This document shows, piece by piece, positions 46,843-56,357 of a stretch of DNA of 64,000 bases. How positions within the stretch are numbered: the stretch's first letter is position 1; every line of letters starts with the position of its first letter. The notes under the pieces are model-generated. The model did not search any database. It had not been told where the DNA came from and saw only the letters and a program-made list of their open reading frames with translations. The DNA comes from Roseiarcus sp963781895 (GTDB lineage Bacteria; Pseudomonadota; Alphaproteobacteria; Rhizobiales; Beijerinckiaceae): positions 1 to 64,000 of the forward strand of contig CAWAIM010000018.1 in the NCBI GenBank assembly GCA_963781895.1, given 5' to 3'. The position numbers and the translations under genes are program-made.

Positions 46843-47586
46843 ATGTCCAGCACGCCAACGGATGGCCTTCTGCTCGAGGCGGAAGGCCTGACGAAGCGCT
46901 TCGATGCGCTTCTGGTGCTCGACTCCGTCGACTTCTCGGTGCGCGCTCACGAAGCCATAGGCATCGTCGGCCCCAACGGCGCCGGCAAGACGACCTTGCT
47001 CGGCGTCCTTGTTGGCGCGCATGCGCCGACCGCCGGGAAGGTGCGCTTTCTCGGACAGGACGTGACTGAAACTCGCACCGCTGAACGCTGTCGGCGGGGA
47101 CTCGCGCGCACCCACCAGATACCTCGGCCATTCGGCGGCATGACCGTATTCGAGAACGCATTTACCGCCGCCGCGCACGGCGGCGGTCTTGAACGCGAAG
47201 CGGCCTACCAGATGGCGATCGAATCGCTGTCGCTGGCCGGCATGACGCACATCGCGAACCGGCGGGCGGAATCGCTGGGCCTCATCGATCGCAAGCGGCT
47301 CGAGCTCGCGCGCGCGCTCGCGACCGGACCGGCCGTGCTGCTGCTGGACGAGATCGGCGGCGGGTTGACCGACGCCGAGGCGAGCGAACTCGTCGACGTC
47401 ATTCTCGAGCTGAAGCGGCGCGGCGTCGCAATCGTCTGGATCGAGCACATCGTGCATATCCTCCTGCGGGTCGTCGAGCGTCTCGTGTGCATGGACGCTG
47501 GCCGCATCATCGCCGATGGGTCGCCGCAAGCCGTCATGTCCGATCCGCTAGTGGTCGAGGCCTATCTGGGCGGGGGCGCGGTGTGA
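46843..47586 (+). CDS. ABC transporter ATP-binding protein, LivG type
   Basis: ATPase of 247 residues. Walker A GPNGAGKTT (43-51), Q-loop region RTHQIPRPFGGMTV and Walker B AVLLLDEIGGGL (about 164-175) are clear. The ABC signature position, normally LSxGxQ, reads LGLIDRKRLELA (145-156), a marked departure. The switch His is in WIEHIVHILLRV. The ATG at 46843 is used; a TTG six codons earlier is possible. It overlaps livF by four bases (GTGA). Confidence 0.91.
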   Translation: MSSTPTDGLLLEAEGLTKRFDALLVLDSVDFSVRAHEAIGIVGPNGAGKTTLLGVLVGAHAPTAGKVRFLGQDVTETRTAERCRRGLARTHQIPRPFGGMTVFENAFTAAAHGGGLEREAAYQMAIESLSLAGMTHIANRRAESLGLIDRKRLELARALATGPAVLLLDEIGGGLTDAEASELVDVILELKRRGVAIVWIEHIVHILLRVVERLVCMDAGRIIADGSPQAVMSDPLVVEAYLGGGAV

Positions 47587-48314
47587 CGCTTCTTTCCGTC
47601 GAACGGCTCGAAGCGCGCCATGGCCAATTGCAGGCCGTGCGCGGCGTCAGTCTGACCATCGAGCGCGGCGAAACAGTCGCGCTTGTCGGCGCCAACGGGG
47701 CCGGCAAAACGACCCTTCTGCGCACCATCGCCGGCGCGCACCGGCACTCGTCAGGACGCATTGTTTTCAAGGACGCGGACATTGGCGAGCGCAGCGCGCA
47801 CGCGCGCGCGGCGCTCGGCGTTGCGCTCGTTCCTGAAGGTCGCCGGTTGTTCGCTCGCTTGACCGTCGAAGAGAATCTCCTGTTGGCGCGTTCGGCCGGC
47901 CGCGATGGGCAATGGACGCTCGAAGCCGTCATGGAGGCGTTTCCAAATCTCAAGCCGCGCCGTCTGAGTCTGGCCGGAACGCTGTCCGGCGGAGAACAGC
48001 AGGCGACGGCGATCGGTCGCGCGTTGATGATGAACCCGGACCTGCTGCTGCTCGACGAAGTGTCTCTGGGATTGTCGCCGCTGGTCGTCGATCGCGTTTA
48101 CGCGCGGCTCGAAGCTCTGAAATCGTCAGGCGTCGCCATGCTTCTCGTGGAGCAAAACCTCAAACGCGCCATGGGGATGGCGAGCCGCACAATCTGTCTG
48201 CTGGAGGGGGCGATCGCGATCGAAGGGCCAACCAGCTCGCTGACGCCGGAGGAGGTGACGGAAGCGTATTTCGGCCTCAAGGCGTCTTCGCATGGCAGGG
48301 CGACGCCGCCATGA
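47583..48314 (+). CDS. ABC transporter ATP-binding protein, LivF type
   Basis: Second ATPase of the operon, 243 residues. Walker A GANGAGKTT, LVPEGRRLFARLTVEENL (LivF-typical), a standard TLSGGEQQATAIGRAL signature and LLLLDEVSLGLSP Walker B are present. GTG start at 47583 overlaps the livG stop, and its own stop overlaps the permease start (ATGA). It should form the active half-site that compensates for the aberrant signature of its LivG partner. Confidence 0.93.
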   Translation: MTLLSVERLEARHGQLQAVRGVSLTIERGETVALVGANGAGKTTLLRTIAGAHRHSSGRIVFKDADIGERSAHARAALGVALVPEGRRLFARLTVEENLLLARSAGRDGQWTLEAVMEAFPNLKPRRLSLAGTLSGGEQQATAIGRALMMNPDLLLLDEVSLGLSPLVVDRVYARLEALKSSGVAMLLVEQNLKRAMGMASRTICLLEGAIAIEGPTSSLTPEEVTEAYFGLKASSHGRATPP

Positions 48315-49213
48315 TTCTTGTCAATCAGATCGTTCAGGGCGTCCTGCTCGGCGGTTACTACGCACTGATGGCCTGCGGGCTTTCCTTCATGTTCGGCGTC
48401 ATGAGGATCATCAATCTCGCGCACGGCAGTCTGGCGGTGCTTTCCGCCTACGCTCTCTATATCCTGGCCGACCGCTATGGGATCCAACCATTCCTCGGGC
48501 TTGCCGTCGTTGCGCCGGCAATGGCGCTGATCGGATGGGCGTTGCAGCGCTTCGTCCTGGAGCGAAGCGCGCGAGGAGGTCTGCTCGTGCCCGTGCTGTC
48601 GACGTTCGGGCTGTCGATCATCATCGAAAATCTGCTGTTCCAGGGTTTCGGCGCCGACACCCGTTCGCTCGCGCCCTACGTTGGCGATCTTTCATACGAC
48701 AGCTGGTCAATCACCAACGACATCGCGATCGGCAAACTTGCGGCGCTGACCATGGCCGTCGCGATCGCCATGCTCGGCGGCATCCAAACCTACCTGAAGC
48801 GAACCCAAATGGGCCGCGCTATCCGCGCAACCGCCGAGGATCCAGAAACCGTCGGACTGGTCGGCGTCAATGCGCGGCGCGTCAATGCGATCGCCGCTTC
48901 CATCGCTTTGGCGAGCGTCGCTGTCGCGGGCGCGTTCCTTGGCCTGCGCGCGACGTTCAATCCCTATGCGGGAGCGCTGCAGTTGATTTTCGCCTTCGAG
49001 GCGTCCGTCATCGGCGGCGCGGGGACGCTTTGGGGGACCTTGGTGGGCGGCGTCGTGCTTGGGGTGGCGCAGAGCCTGGGCGCGTTATTCAATCCCCAAG
49101 GCTTCTTCATCGCCGGACATTTTGCATTCCTCGGCGTGCTGTTCGCCCGGCTGTATTTCGGCGACCTCGGCGCGCGCGTCCGGCGCGCGCTTGGCGGGGG
49201 CCGGTCGGAATGA
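48311..49213 (+). CDS. branched-chain amino acid type ABC permease, LivH type
   Basis: Membrane permease of 300 residues with about eight helices. GVLLGGYYALMACGLSFMFG, MRIINLAHGSL and YAGALQLIFAFEASVIGGAGTLWGTLVGG are LivH signatures; the last is the ATPase-contact loop. Overlaps both neighbours by four bases, so the whole operon is translationally coupled. Confidence 0.94.
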   Translation: MILVNQIVQGVLLGGYYALMACGLSFMFGVMRIINLAHGSLAVLSAYALYILADRYGIQPFLGLAVVAPAMALIGWALQRFVLERSARGGLLVPVLSTFGLSIIIENLLFQGFGADTRSLAPYVGDLSYDSWSITNDIAIGKLAALTMAVAIAMLGGIQTYLKRTQMGRAIRATAEDPETVGLVGVNARRVNAIAASIALASVAVAGAFLGLRATFNPYAGALQLIFAFEASVIGGAGTLWGTLVGGVVLGVAQSLGALFNPQGFFIAGHFAFLGVLFARLYFGDLGARVRRALGGGRSE

Positions 49214-50259
49214 GCGCGATCTCGGGCTTCATCGTCGACCGGTGGACCCCCGCATCTCGGGTTGCGATGCTCGTCGCCGCGTTGATCCTCGTCATCCTGG
49301 CGTGCGGCCCCTCGATCCTCAGCGCCAATTCGGTCGATAAGCTCACGACCCTGTTTGTCTATGTCATTCTTGCTCTGATGTGGAATGCGTTGGTGGGGTT
49401 CTGTGGCCTGGTCTCGATCGGTCAGCAGGCGTTCTTCGGCCTCGGCGCCTATGCCGCGATCAGGCTCGCCGATGCGGGATTGAGCGTATATCCCGCCCTG
49501 TTCCTCGCCGCGGTTATCGTCGGCTTGCTGTCGCTGCCGTTGTCGACGGTGATGCTGCGCCTCAGGGGCGGCGAATTCGCCATCGGCATGTGGGTGGTCT
49601 CCGAGCTCACGCACCTGATGGTCAATCTCGACCCGTTGATCCGAGGCGAGACCGGCACGTCGTTGATCGCCCTCGACGCCTACACGATCGAAACGCGTCG
49701 CGCGGTGACCTATTGGTGCGCCCTCGGCGCGATGACCGGATTGCTTGCGACCGTATTCTGGCTGCTCCGAAGCCCGCTGGGCGCGGCGATCCAGGCGATC
49801 CGCGACAACGAAGAGGCGGCTGAATCGATTGGCGTGCGCGTCGCGCGCGCCAAACGGCTAGTGTTCGCGCTCGCAGCCTTCGGCGCCGCGGCCGCGGGCG
49901 CGCTTTGGGTGGCGACGGCGCTTACATTCCAGCCGAAGGCATATTTCAGCCCGCAGTGGACGGCCTACATGATCTTCATGGCGCTGGTCGGCGGGCTCGG
50001 AACCTTCGAAGGCGCCATTCTGGGGGCGATCGTCTTCTTCGCCATTGAAGCCTGGTTCGGCGCCGCCGGAGTTTGGTATCTGATCGGGCTCGGCGCCACC
50101 GCGCTCGTTTTCGCGCTGGCGTTTCCGCGCGGCTTCTGGGGCTGGGTGGAAGACCATAGCTCCTTGCGGCTTCTGCCGATCGGCTACCGCCTGCGTTCGA
50201 TCGGAAATGTCGGCGGCAAGACCTTGGGCGCGGGCGGAGACGGATTGGACGCCGGATGA
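49210..50259 (+). CDS. branched-chain amino acid type ABC permease, LivM type
   Basis: Second permease, 349 residues, about ten helices. LVGFCGLVSIGQQAFFGLGAYAA, LRGGEFAIGMWVVSEL and AIRDNEEAAESIGVRV are the LivM signatures. The Asn-rich loop LVGGLGTFEGAILGAI contacts an ATPase. It completes the transporter; an SDR gene follows 40 bases later, probably in the same transcript. Confidence 0.94.
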   Translation: MSAISGFIVDRWTPASRVAMLVAALILVILACGPSILSANSVDKLTTLFVYVILALMWNALVGFCGLVSIGQQAFFGLGAYAAIRLADAGLSVYPALFLAAVIVGLLSLPLSTVMLRLRGGEFAIGMWVVSELTHLMVNLDPLIRGETGTSLIALDAYTIETRRAVTYWCALGAMTGLLATVFWLLRSPLGAAIQAIRDNEEAAESIGVRVARAKRLVFALAAFGAAAAGALWVATALTFQPKAYFSPQWTAYMIFMALVGGLGTFEGAILGAIVFFAIEAWFGAAGVWYLIGLGATALVFALAFPRGFWGWVEDHSSLRLLPIGYRLRSIGNVGGKTLGAGGDGLDAG

Positions 50260-50299
50260 TCGAACGGGAGCGCCAGTGTGGGCGCGCTAGGGGCGTGAG

Positions 50300-51085
50300 A
50301 TGCTGATCGGGAAGACAATCGTCATAACCGGGATTTCGTCCGGGATCGGCGCGCGGGTCGGCGAACTCGCGGTCGCGCTCGGCGCGGACATCGTCGGCGT
50401 CGACCTTAATCCTCCCGCCATCGCCCTCGCGACCTTCGTCAAGGCGGACGTTGGCTCGCCGCAGGGAATCGAAGACATCGTCCAGTCGCTTCCGCAACGC
50501 ATCGACGCCCTGTGCAACGTCGCAGGCGTTTCCGGCACGATCGGAGCGCGGAAAACGTTGGCGATCAACTTCTTTGGGCTGAGGGCGTTGAGCGAGGCCC
50601 TCGCGCCGAGGCTGCGCGAGGGAGGGGCGATCGTCAACGTCGCGTCGATTGCGGGTTACGGCTGGCGCGCCAATCTCGACCGCGCCAAATCCTTTGTGGC
50701 GGCCCCGGGATTTCCGGACCTCGGCGCGTTGATCGCCGCGCACAAGGTCGCGGATGCGGAAGCCTATCCGCTTTCGAAGGAATTGCTGCTGCTGTGGACG
50801 ATGCAAGCCGCCCATCAGCCTTTATTCAAGGATCGCGGCCTGCGCGTCAACGCGGTGAGTTCAGGGCCGGTAACGACGCCAATTCTCAAGGAATTTCGTC
50901 AGATCTTCGGCGATCCCCGGGTCGACGAGGACATCGCGCGCGTGGGTCGCGCGGGATCGGCGTCCGATATCGCGCCCGCCGCGCTTTTCCTTTGCTCGGA
51001 TGGCGCGCGCTGGATCAACGGCGTCAATCTGCCGGTCGACGGCGGCCTCGAGGCGTCGATCAACGCCAGCGTGCTCGGATTCTAA
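50300..51085 (+). CDS. SDR oxidoreductase, coniferyl-alcohol dehydrogenase-like
   Basis: SDR of 261 residues. TGISSGIGARVGE is the cofactor loop; NVAGVSGT, VNVASIAGYGWR (catalytic Ser) and YPLSKELLLLW (Tyr/Lys) follow, and GLEASINASVLGF ends the protein. The insert ANLDRAKSFVAAP and the YPLSKE motif resemble coniferyl-alcohol dehydrogenases that oxidise lignin-type alcohols to aldehydes. Specificity is inferred. Sits 40 bases behind the LIV-type transporter, so uptake and oxidation of an aromatic alcohol is a reasonable working idea. Confidence 0.83.
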   Translation: MLIGKTIVITGISSGIGARVGELAVALGADIVGVDLNPPAIALATFVKADVGSPQGIEDIVQSLPQRIDALCNVAGVSGTIGARKTLAINFFGLRALSEALAPRLREGGAIVNVASIAGYGWRANLDRAKSFVAAPGFPDLGALIAAHKVADAEAYPLSKELLLLWTMQAAHQPLFKDRGLRVNAVSSGPVTTPILKEFRQIFGDPRVDEDIARVGRAGSASDIAPAALFLCSDGARWINGVNLPVDGGLEASINASVLGF

Positions 51086-51116
51086 ACATCGCCGCGCGCG
51101 CCCCGCGGCCAATCAG

Positions 51117-51265
51117 ACCTCGAGGGCGGTGATGGCTTGGATTTCGCGGTTCGCGGCGCCCGTCCGGGGCCCGCGACCCGGGCGGCGTTGCTTCTCGGCC
51201 TCGCCGGATATGGTTTCGCCGGGCGCCGCCGGGTAGGGAAGGACGGCGCGCCGCTCGCCGCTTGA
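51117..51265 (+). pseudogene. possible decayed PEP-CTERM tail
   Basis: In one plus-strand frame, positions 51161-51231 encode RPGPATRAALLLGLAGYGFA and then GRRRVG, followed by a stop at 51263. This matches the end of exosortase substrates (PEPxTW, a glycine-rich helix, basic residues) with Glu and Trp lost. No start codon or signal peptide precedes it in the 177-base open stretch. Confidence 0.35.
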
Positions 51266-51994
51266 GCCCGCCAACCGCCGTAGCGACAGCGCTTCCCCAT
51301 CGCCTTGTCGCCCGCCATGCGTTTCGGCGCAGCGAGGAAGCTCAACGTTTTCAATGTTCTGAGAGTTTCGTCTTTGTTCGCGACATCGCCGCCCTGCCGA
51401 TGGGGAATGCGCTGTTTTGGCCTCCAAAAGAAAGGGGCGCCTGGGAGTTGCTCCCTTTGTCTCGTTCTCGGCCCCCGGCCTGTTCATTTAAGTTCCGCTA
51501 AGGGGCTGGCGCCTTTTTGGGTCGCGGATTGCGTCTTTTCAATCGCTTGCGGCGCCATTCGGCGCCGATTCGTCGACCGCGGGGCCTTTGCGGGACCCGT
51601 GAGCTGCGCTTAGCCCCGGATCATCCCCGCGAACGGGGACGGGACCGGGAGCCGGACTGGGCGTTGCTCAAGGCGTCCCGGCATGGGCGTCCGCTCGAAC
51701 CGATTCCGGTTTCGGCCCGAGCGGACGAGGCGCCAGCCCCAATTCCATGCCGAGAGCTTAAGACGTTTTGCCCCTCGCCGTTTTTCAGCGTGTCAACTCG
51801 CCCGCGTGAAGGCTTGAAGGCGGCCGCTGCCCTCGGCGCCGACAGGCGCGCCTCGATCAGCGACGAGGAAGACCATAGCACGGCTTCTGATTTTCTCAAA
51901 GCGATTGTCGAGAAAAATGGATTGTCGAAAAACGGCTGCCTCGCTCGGCCTCCTGCCCCGGCCGCCCCGGAACCCGGCAGGCGCGCGAGGCGCT
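51266..51994. other. intergenic region with no supported gene
   Basis: About 730 bases between the SDR/PEP-CTERM remnant and lysS. Open frames on both strands are arginine/proline-rich shadows without ribosome sites. I see no terminator for either neighbouring gene, and no repeat or RNA. Confidence 0.5.
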
Positions 51995-53660
51995 CTAACC
52001 TTGGCGAACGAAATCCCCGGCGAGCGCCTTGTCGATCAGCGCCCGCGTTTCGCTCAGGCCGTAGAGCGCGAAAAACGAACCCAGACGCGGGCCGCGTTCC
52101 TCGCCGAGCAGGACCGCGTAGATCATGCTGAAGAAGTCGTTGGAGACGCCCGGCCGCTCCGCGGTCGCGCCCTTGGCGCCATGGTCCTGATAGCGCGGGA
52201 TCGGCCGCGCGATGTCATAGAGCGCATGCTGGATCTCTTCCGCGCTCGCGTCGGCCCGCAGCTGCGCCAGCTTCGCCGAGATCTGCGACAGCGCGTCGCG
52301 CTCGACCGCGTCGGCTTTCCGGTAGCGCTTCTTCGGGCGCGACAAAATCGCGGAAATAAGCGACAGCGTAGCCAACGAGCTTGTCGAGACGGGGATGGGT
52401 CCGCGGCGAGGCCGAGGGCGCATAGCGGCGCAGGAAACCCCACAAGACCGATGGATTGTCGCTGTTGGCGACCGCCGCGAGATTGAGCAGCATGGCGAAG
52501 GACACCGTGGTTTGCGGCCCGCCGCCGTGGACCAAGGTCTCAGGCTCGGGCGGGTCGCCGGAATGAATGTGCCACGCCGGATTGCCGAGCCGCTCCTTCC
52601 ACTCCTGCCGCGGAAAGGCGTCCAGGAACCCGAGATAGTCGTCGACGGTGCGCGGAATGACGTCGAAATAGAGCCGCTTGGCGGCCATCGGCTTCTGGAA
52701 CATGAACAGCGACAGGCTCTCCGGGCCGGCGTAGGTCAGCCACTCGTCGATCGTGAGCCCGTTGCCCTTCGATTTGGAGATTTTCTGGCCGTTCTCGTCG
52801 AGAAACAATTCGTAATTGAACCCGGCCGGCGGCTCCGCCCCGAGCGCGCGCGCAATCCGCGACGACAGCTTGACCGAGTCGATGAGATCCTTGCCCGCCA
52901 TTTCGTAGTCGACGCCGAGCGCATACCAGCGCATCGCCCAATCGGGCTTCCATTGCAATTTGCAGCGCCCGCCGGTGACAGGGGTTTCGAACGTCTCGTC
53001 CGTCGCGGGGTCGCGCCAGCATATGGTTCCGGCCTTCGCGTCATGCGCCAACACCGGCGCCTGCATGACCACGCCGGTGCGCGGGTGAATGGGCAGGAAC
53101 GGCGAATAGGTCGCGGCGCGCTCCTCGCGCAGCGAGGGAAGCATGATCGCCTGCACCTCGTCGAAGCGGTCGAGCATGCGCAACAGAGCGTCGTCAAATC
53201 GCCCGGACTTGTAGGCCTCGGTCGAAGACATGAACTCGTATTCGAACGCAAACCGGTCGAGAAACGCGCGCAATCGGGCGTTATTGTGCGCGGCGAAGCT
53301 GTCATATTCGCCGAAGGGATCGGGGACCTGAGTGAGCGGCCTGCCCAGATGGGCTTCGATCAATTCGCGGTTGGGGATATTGTCAGGCGTCTTGCGCAAA
53401 CCGTCCATGTCGTCGGAGAAAGCGATGAGCCGCGTCTTGACCGTATCGCCGGTGAGCACGCGGAACGCGTGCCGCACCATGGTCGTGCGCGCCACCTCGC
53501 CGAATGTGCCGATGTGCGGCAGGCCGGAGGGTCCGTATCCGGTCTCGAAAATGACTTCCTGTTTGGGCGAGCGTTCGAGTCGCGCGATCAATTTGCGCGC
53601 TTCTTCGAACGGCCACGCCTTGGAAACCTCCGCGGCCTCGCGCAAAGACTGCGACGGCAT
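51995..53660 (-). CDS. lysS: lysyl-tRNA synthetase, class I (frameshifted as given)
   Basis: Class I LysRS of about 555 residues charging tRNA-Lys. The HIGH-type motif reads LPHIGTF (48-54) and the KMSKS loop reads GQKISKSKGNG. The catalytic core and the C-terminal anticodon-binding domain are in two frames, joined at about 52334-52348, where PKKRYR-type sequence continues. Length is 3n+1. Because this enzyme should be essential, an extra-base sequencing error is likelier than loss. Class I LysRS is found in archaea, spirochaetes and many alphaproteobacteria. Confidence 0.9.
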
Positions 53661-53987
53661 CGTGATCCTGTTTTCGTCGGGACTTCCGGCCTAGCGGAAA
53701 GGCCGTTCGAGATTCGTACACTAAAATGCCCCGACCGCAAATCGACCGACAGGGCGCCGCCTGGCAGGCTATCACGTTTGGCCGTGCTTGGCTCGGGCCG
53801 AGGGGTCGAACCGCCGGGAGCGCGCTTCCGATCCCGTCGGCCCATTGCAAGATGGCGAGAACGCCGGACCTGAGCACGCCGCCGAGGATGGGCGAGCGTC
53901 CACGCTTGTCAGAAACGTCGCGGCGTCGCAGATTTGGCGATGGCGAGCTTGGGCCGTTCAAACTCAATACCGCGACAGGAGACAGGA
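53661..53987. other. intergenic region between lysS and the next SDR gene
   Basis: About 325 bases between divergently transcribed genes. The AGGAGACAGGA ribosome site at its right end belongs to the SDR gene at 53988. I see no further structure. Confidence 0.45.
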
Positions 53988-54830
53988 ATGGGCGTGCTCG
54001 ACGGGAAAGTCGCCATCGTTACCGGCGGCACCAGCGGCATCGGCGAAAAGATTGTCGAACATTTTGTGGCGGACGGCGCCAAGGTTGTCGTCGCCGCTCG
54101 CCGCCGGGAGGAGGGCGCCGCGTTGGAGAAGCGCCTTGGAGTCCGCTTCATTCGGACCGACGTCTCCATCGAGGACGATGCGAAGGCGATGGCGGAGAGC
54201 GCGATCAAGGAATTTGGCCGAGTCGATTGCCTCGTCAACAACGCCGGCATCCCCGCGCCGATGATAAGCATCGTCGACATCGACGCCGCCTCGATCGATC
54301 AGGTCATTGCGGTCAATGTCCGGGGCGTCCTGCTCGCGATCAAGCATGTCGCGCCCGTGATGCTGTCGCAGCGGACGGGCAGCATCGTCAACATCAGCAG
54401 CATCGCCGCTCTTCGCGGCGGCCTTTCCGGCCATATCTACAGCGCTTCCAAGGGGGCCGTGTACGCGCTTACGCGTTCAGTCGCCGCCGAACTCGGAGAA
54501 AAGGGAATCCGGGTCAACAGCATTTCGCCCGGCGCGATCGTTACCGGCATATTCGCCAAGGGCGCCGGCGTCGAAGGATCGAAAGCGGACAGACTGACGG
54601 AGGCGGTGAAGGAAGCGTTCGCTTCGATCCAGCCGATACCGAGAGCGGGCGCGACGGATGACATCGCGGAATGCGCGGTTTTCCTCGCCAGCGACGCCTC
54701 GAGCTTCATCAGCGGCCAGGACATCGTCGTCGATGGCGGAAATATAGGCGTCACCAGGGGCTGGACGACGATCGCCACCGCGCGGGCGCAGATGTCGGCG
54801 CGTCTGAAGGCCGCGGCGGAAGCGCTGTAG
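53988..54830 (+). CDS. SDR family oxidoreductase
   Basis: Classical SDR of 280 residues. TGGTSGIGEKIVEHF, NNAGIPAPMI, NISSIAALRG (Ser) and YSASKGAVYAL (Tyr/Lys) are all intact, as is the terminal VVDGG loop. A C-terminal extension (TRGWTTIATARAQ onward) goes beyond the usual end. ATG at 53988 with AGGAGACAGGA. The nearest groups are cyclic alcohol or dihydrodiol dehydrogenases; the substrate is unknown. The dehalogenase gene follows after 92 bases. Confidence 0.9.
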   Translation: MGVLDGKVAIVTGGTSGIGEKIVEHFVADGAKVVVAARRREEGAALEKRLGVRFIRTDVSIEDDAKAMAESAIKEFGRVDCLVNNAGIPAPMISIVDIDAASIDQVIAVNVRGVLLAIKHVAPVMLSQRTGSIVNISSIAALRGGLSGHIYSASKGAVYALTRSVAAELGEKGIRVNSISPGAIVTGIFAKGAGVEGSKADRLTEAVKEAFASIQPIPRAGATDDIAECAVFLASDASSFISGQDIVVDGGNIGVTRGWTTIATARAQMSARLKAAAEAL

Positions 54831-54922
54831 ATCGATTCCGGCGCCCCGCGTCCGGGCGCAAGCGCTCGCGCTTTGAAGGCTTCGGCGGATCGCGGGGCCC
54901 GCGTCGCCAGGGGAGAGCGTCC

Positions 54923-55630
54923 ATGACCGACGACCGCGCGCCCGACAAGCGGCTCACCGGGATTCGCGCCTGCGTCTTCGACGCCTACGGAACGCTGTTC
55001 GATTTCGCCTCCGCCGCGGCGCGATGTCCCGATGTCCCGCAGGAGCGGCGCGCGGCGCTGACAAACCTGTGGCGCGACAAGCAGCTTCAGTACACCTGGC
55101 TGCGCACGATGCAGAATCGCTACGTCGACTTCTGGCAGGTGACCGGCGACGCGCTCGATTTCGCGCTCGAAAGCCTGGACATCGCGAATGCCGGCCTGCG
55201 CGGCCGCCTTATGGAGCTCTATCTCGGCCTCGAGCCCTTTGCGGAAGTTCCCGCCGTCCTCGGCGCCCTGCGGGCCGCGGGCTTGCGAACCGCCATCCTT
55301 TCCAACGGCTCGCCGGCGATGCTCGACGCGCTCGTGTCTCGCTCGGCGCTGGCCTCCATGTTCGACGCCGTTCTGTCGGCCGACGCGGTCCGCGCCTTCA
55401 AGACCCATCCGAGCGTCTATCAATATGCCCTCGACTCCTTGCGCCTGCCGGCCGAGGCGATTGCCTTCCAGTCCTCCAACGCGTGGGATGCGCACGCGGC
55501 CTCGGATTTCGGCATGCGCGTCGTCTGGTGCAACCGCTATGGCCAGCGCCGCGAACGCCTGCCGGGCGCCCCGGACTTTGAAATTAGGACATTGGCCGAA
55601 TTGCCCGCATTGCTGGCGCCGCAGACCTGA
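54923..55630 (+). CDS. haloacid dehalogenase, type II
   Basis: L-2-haloacid dehalogenase-type HAD enzyme of 235 residues, cleaving carbon-halogen bonds of short 2-haloacids to 2-hydroxyacids. Nucleophile Asp20 is in CVFDAYGTLFD, ILSNGSPAML is motif II, FKTHPSVYQYA holds the Lys, and FQSSNAWDAHAASDFGM holds the SSNxWD signature of true dehalogenases. Start at 54923 follows GGGGAGAG. It may act physiologically on a non-halogenated substrate. Confidence 0.88.
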   Translation: MTDDRAPDKRLTGIRACVFDAYGTLFDFASAAARCPDVPQERRAALTNLWRDKQLQYTWLRTMQNRYVDFWQVTGDALDFALESLDIANAGLRGRLMELYLGLEPFAEVPAVLGALRAAGLRTAILSNGSPAMLDALVSRSALASMFDAVLSADAVRAFKTHPSVYQYALDSLRLPAEAIAFQSSNAWDAHAASDFGMRVVWCNRYGQRRERLPGAPDFEIRTLAELPALLAPQT

Positions 55631-55643
55631 GGCGCACGCGGCT

Positions 55644-56357
55644 TCACCACTTCTCGGCGTAGGGCCGCGCCTCGACTTCGAAGCTCCACGCCGAGCGGTC
55701 CTGCCCGACCAGGCTTGCCGCGAGATCGGCGACCCCCGAGGGCGCGATGAACGCGTCTTCCGGCCGATCAGGATATCGCGCTCGCGCCGCAGGCGAACGC
55801 ACGATGCCGTCGACAATGATGAGCGCGACGTGGATTCCCGACGGGCCGAGATGGCGCGCCATCGATTCGGCGAGCGCGCGCTGGGCCGCCTTTGCGGGCG
55901 CGAAAGCGGCCGTGCCGGCCACGCCCCTGCGGGAGGCCGTGGCGCCGATCACAATGATGGCGCCTTGCCCACGGCGGCGCATCGCCGGGATCGCCTGCCG
56001 AGCGGTCAGGAACAGGCCCAGCGCATTGATCCGCCAAGCACGCTCGAAATCCTCGGGCGACACGTCCTCGACGCTGCCCCAGACGCCCGAGCCGGCATTG
56101 AAAACAAGCACATCGACGTCGCCGAGATCGGCGCGGATTTGGGCGAACGCCGCCTCGATCGAAGCCGCGTCGGCCACGTCGCAGGCGTAGGCTTTGGCCC
56201 GCGGGAGTTCGTTCGCCAGCCGGGCGGTCAATTCACCGCTCCTCGAAAGCAGCGCGACGGCGTAGCCGTCCGCGGCGAAGCGCCGGGCGAAGGCCTCGCC
56301 ATTGCCGGGGCCGACGCCGATGACGGCGCACACGCGGGCTTTTGCATCGTTGGTCAT
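55644..56357 (-). CDS. SDR family protein with Phe in place of the catalytic Tyr
   Basis: SDR-fold protein of 237 residues. The glycine motif reads GVGPGNGEAF rather than TGxxxGxG. FNAGSGVWGSV and VIGATASRRG follow. At the YxxxK position it reads FAPAK (Phe152, Lys156). From memory this matches the atypical SDR_c10 subgroup, which lacks the Tyr, so it may not be a standard dehydrogenase. Start at 56357. It is convergent with the dehalogenase gene (stops 13 bases apart) and divergent from the CoA ligase. Confidence 0.85.
   Translation of the reverse strand: MTNDAKARVCAVIGVGPGNGEAFARRFAADGYAVALLSRSGELTARLANELPRAKAYACDVADAASIEAAFAQIRADLGDVDVLVFNAGSGVWGSVEDVSPEDFERAWRINALGLFLTARQAIPAMRRRGQGAIIVIGATASRRGVAGTAAFAPAKAAQRALAESMARHLGPSGIHVALIIVDGIVRSPAARARYPDRPEDAFIAPSGVADLAASLVGQDRSAWSFEVEARPYAEKW

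Noticed and set aside
51113..51487. Minus-strand 124-codon open frame between the SDR gene and lysS
   Set aside because: Arg/Gly/Pro-rich without domain or ribosome site; it overlaps the PEP-CTERM-like remnant on the other strand.
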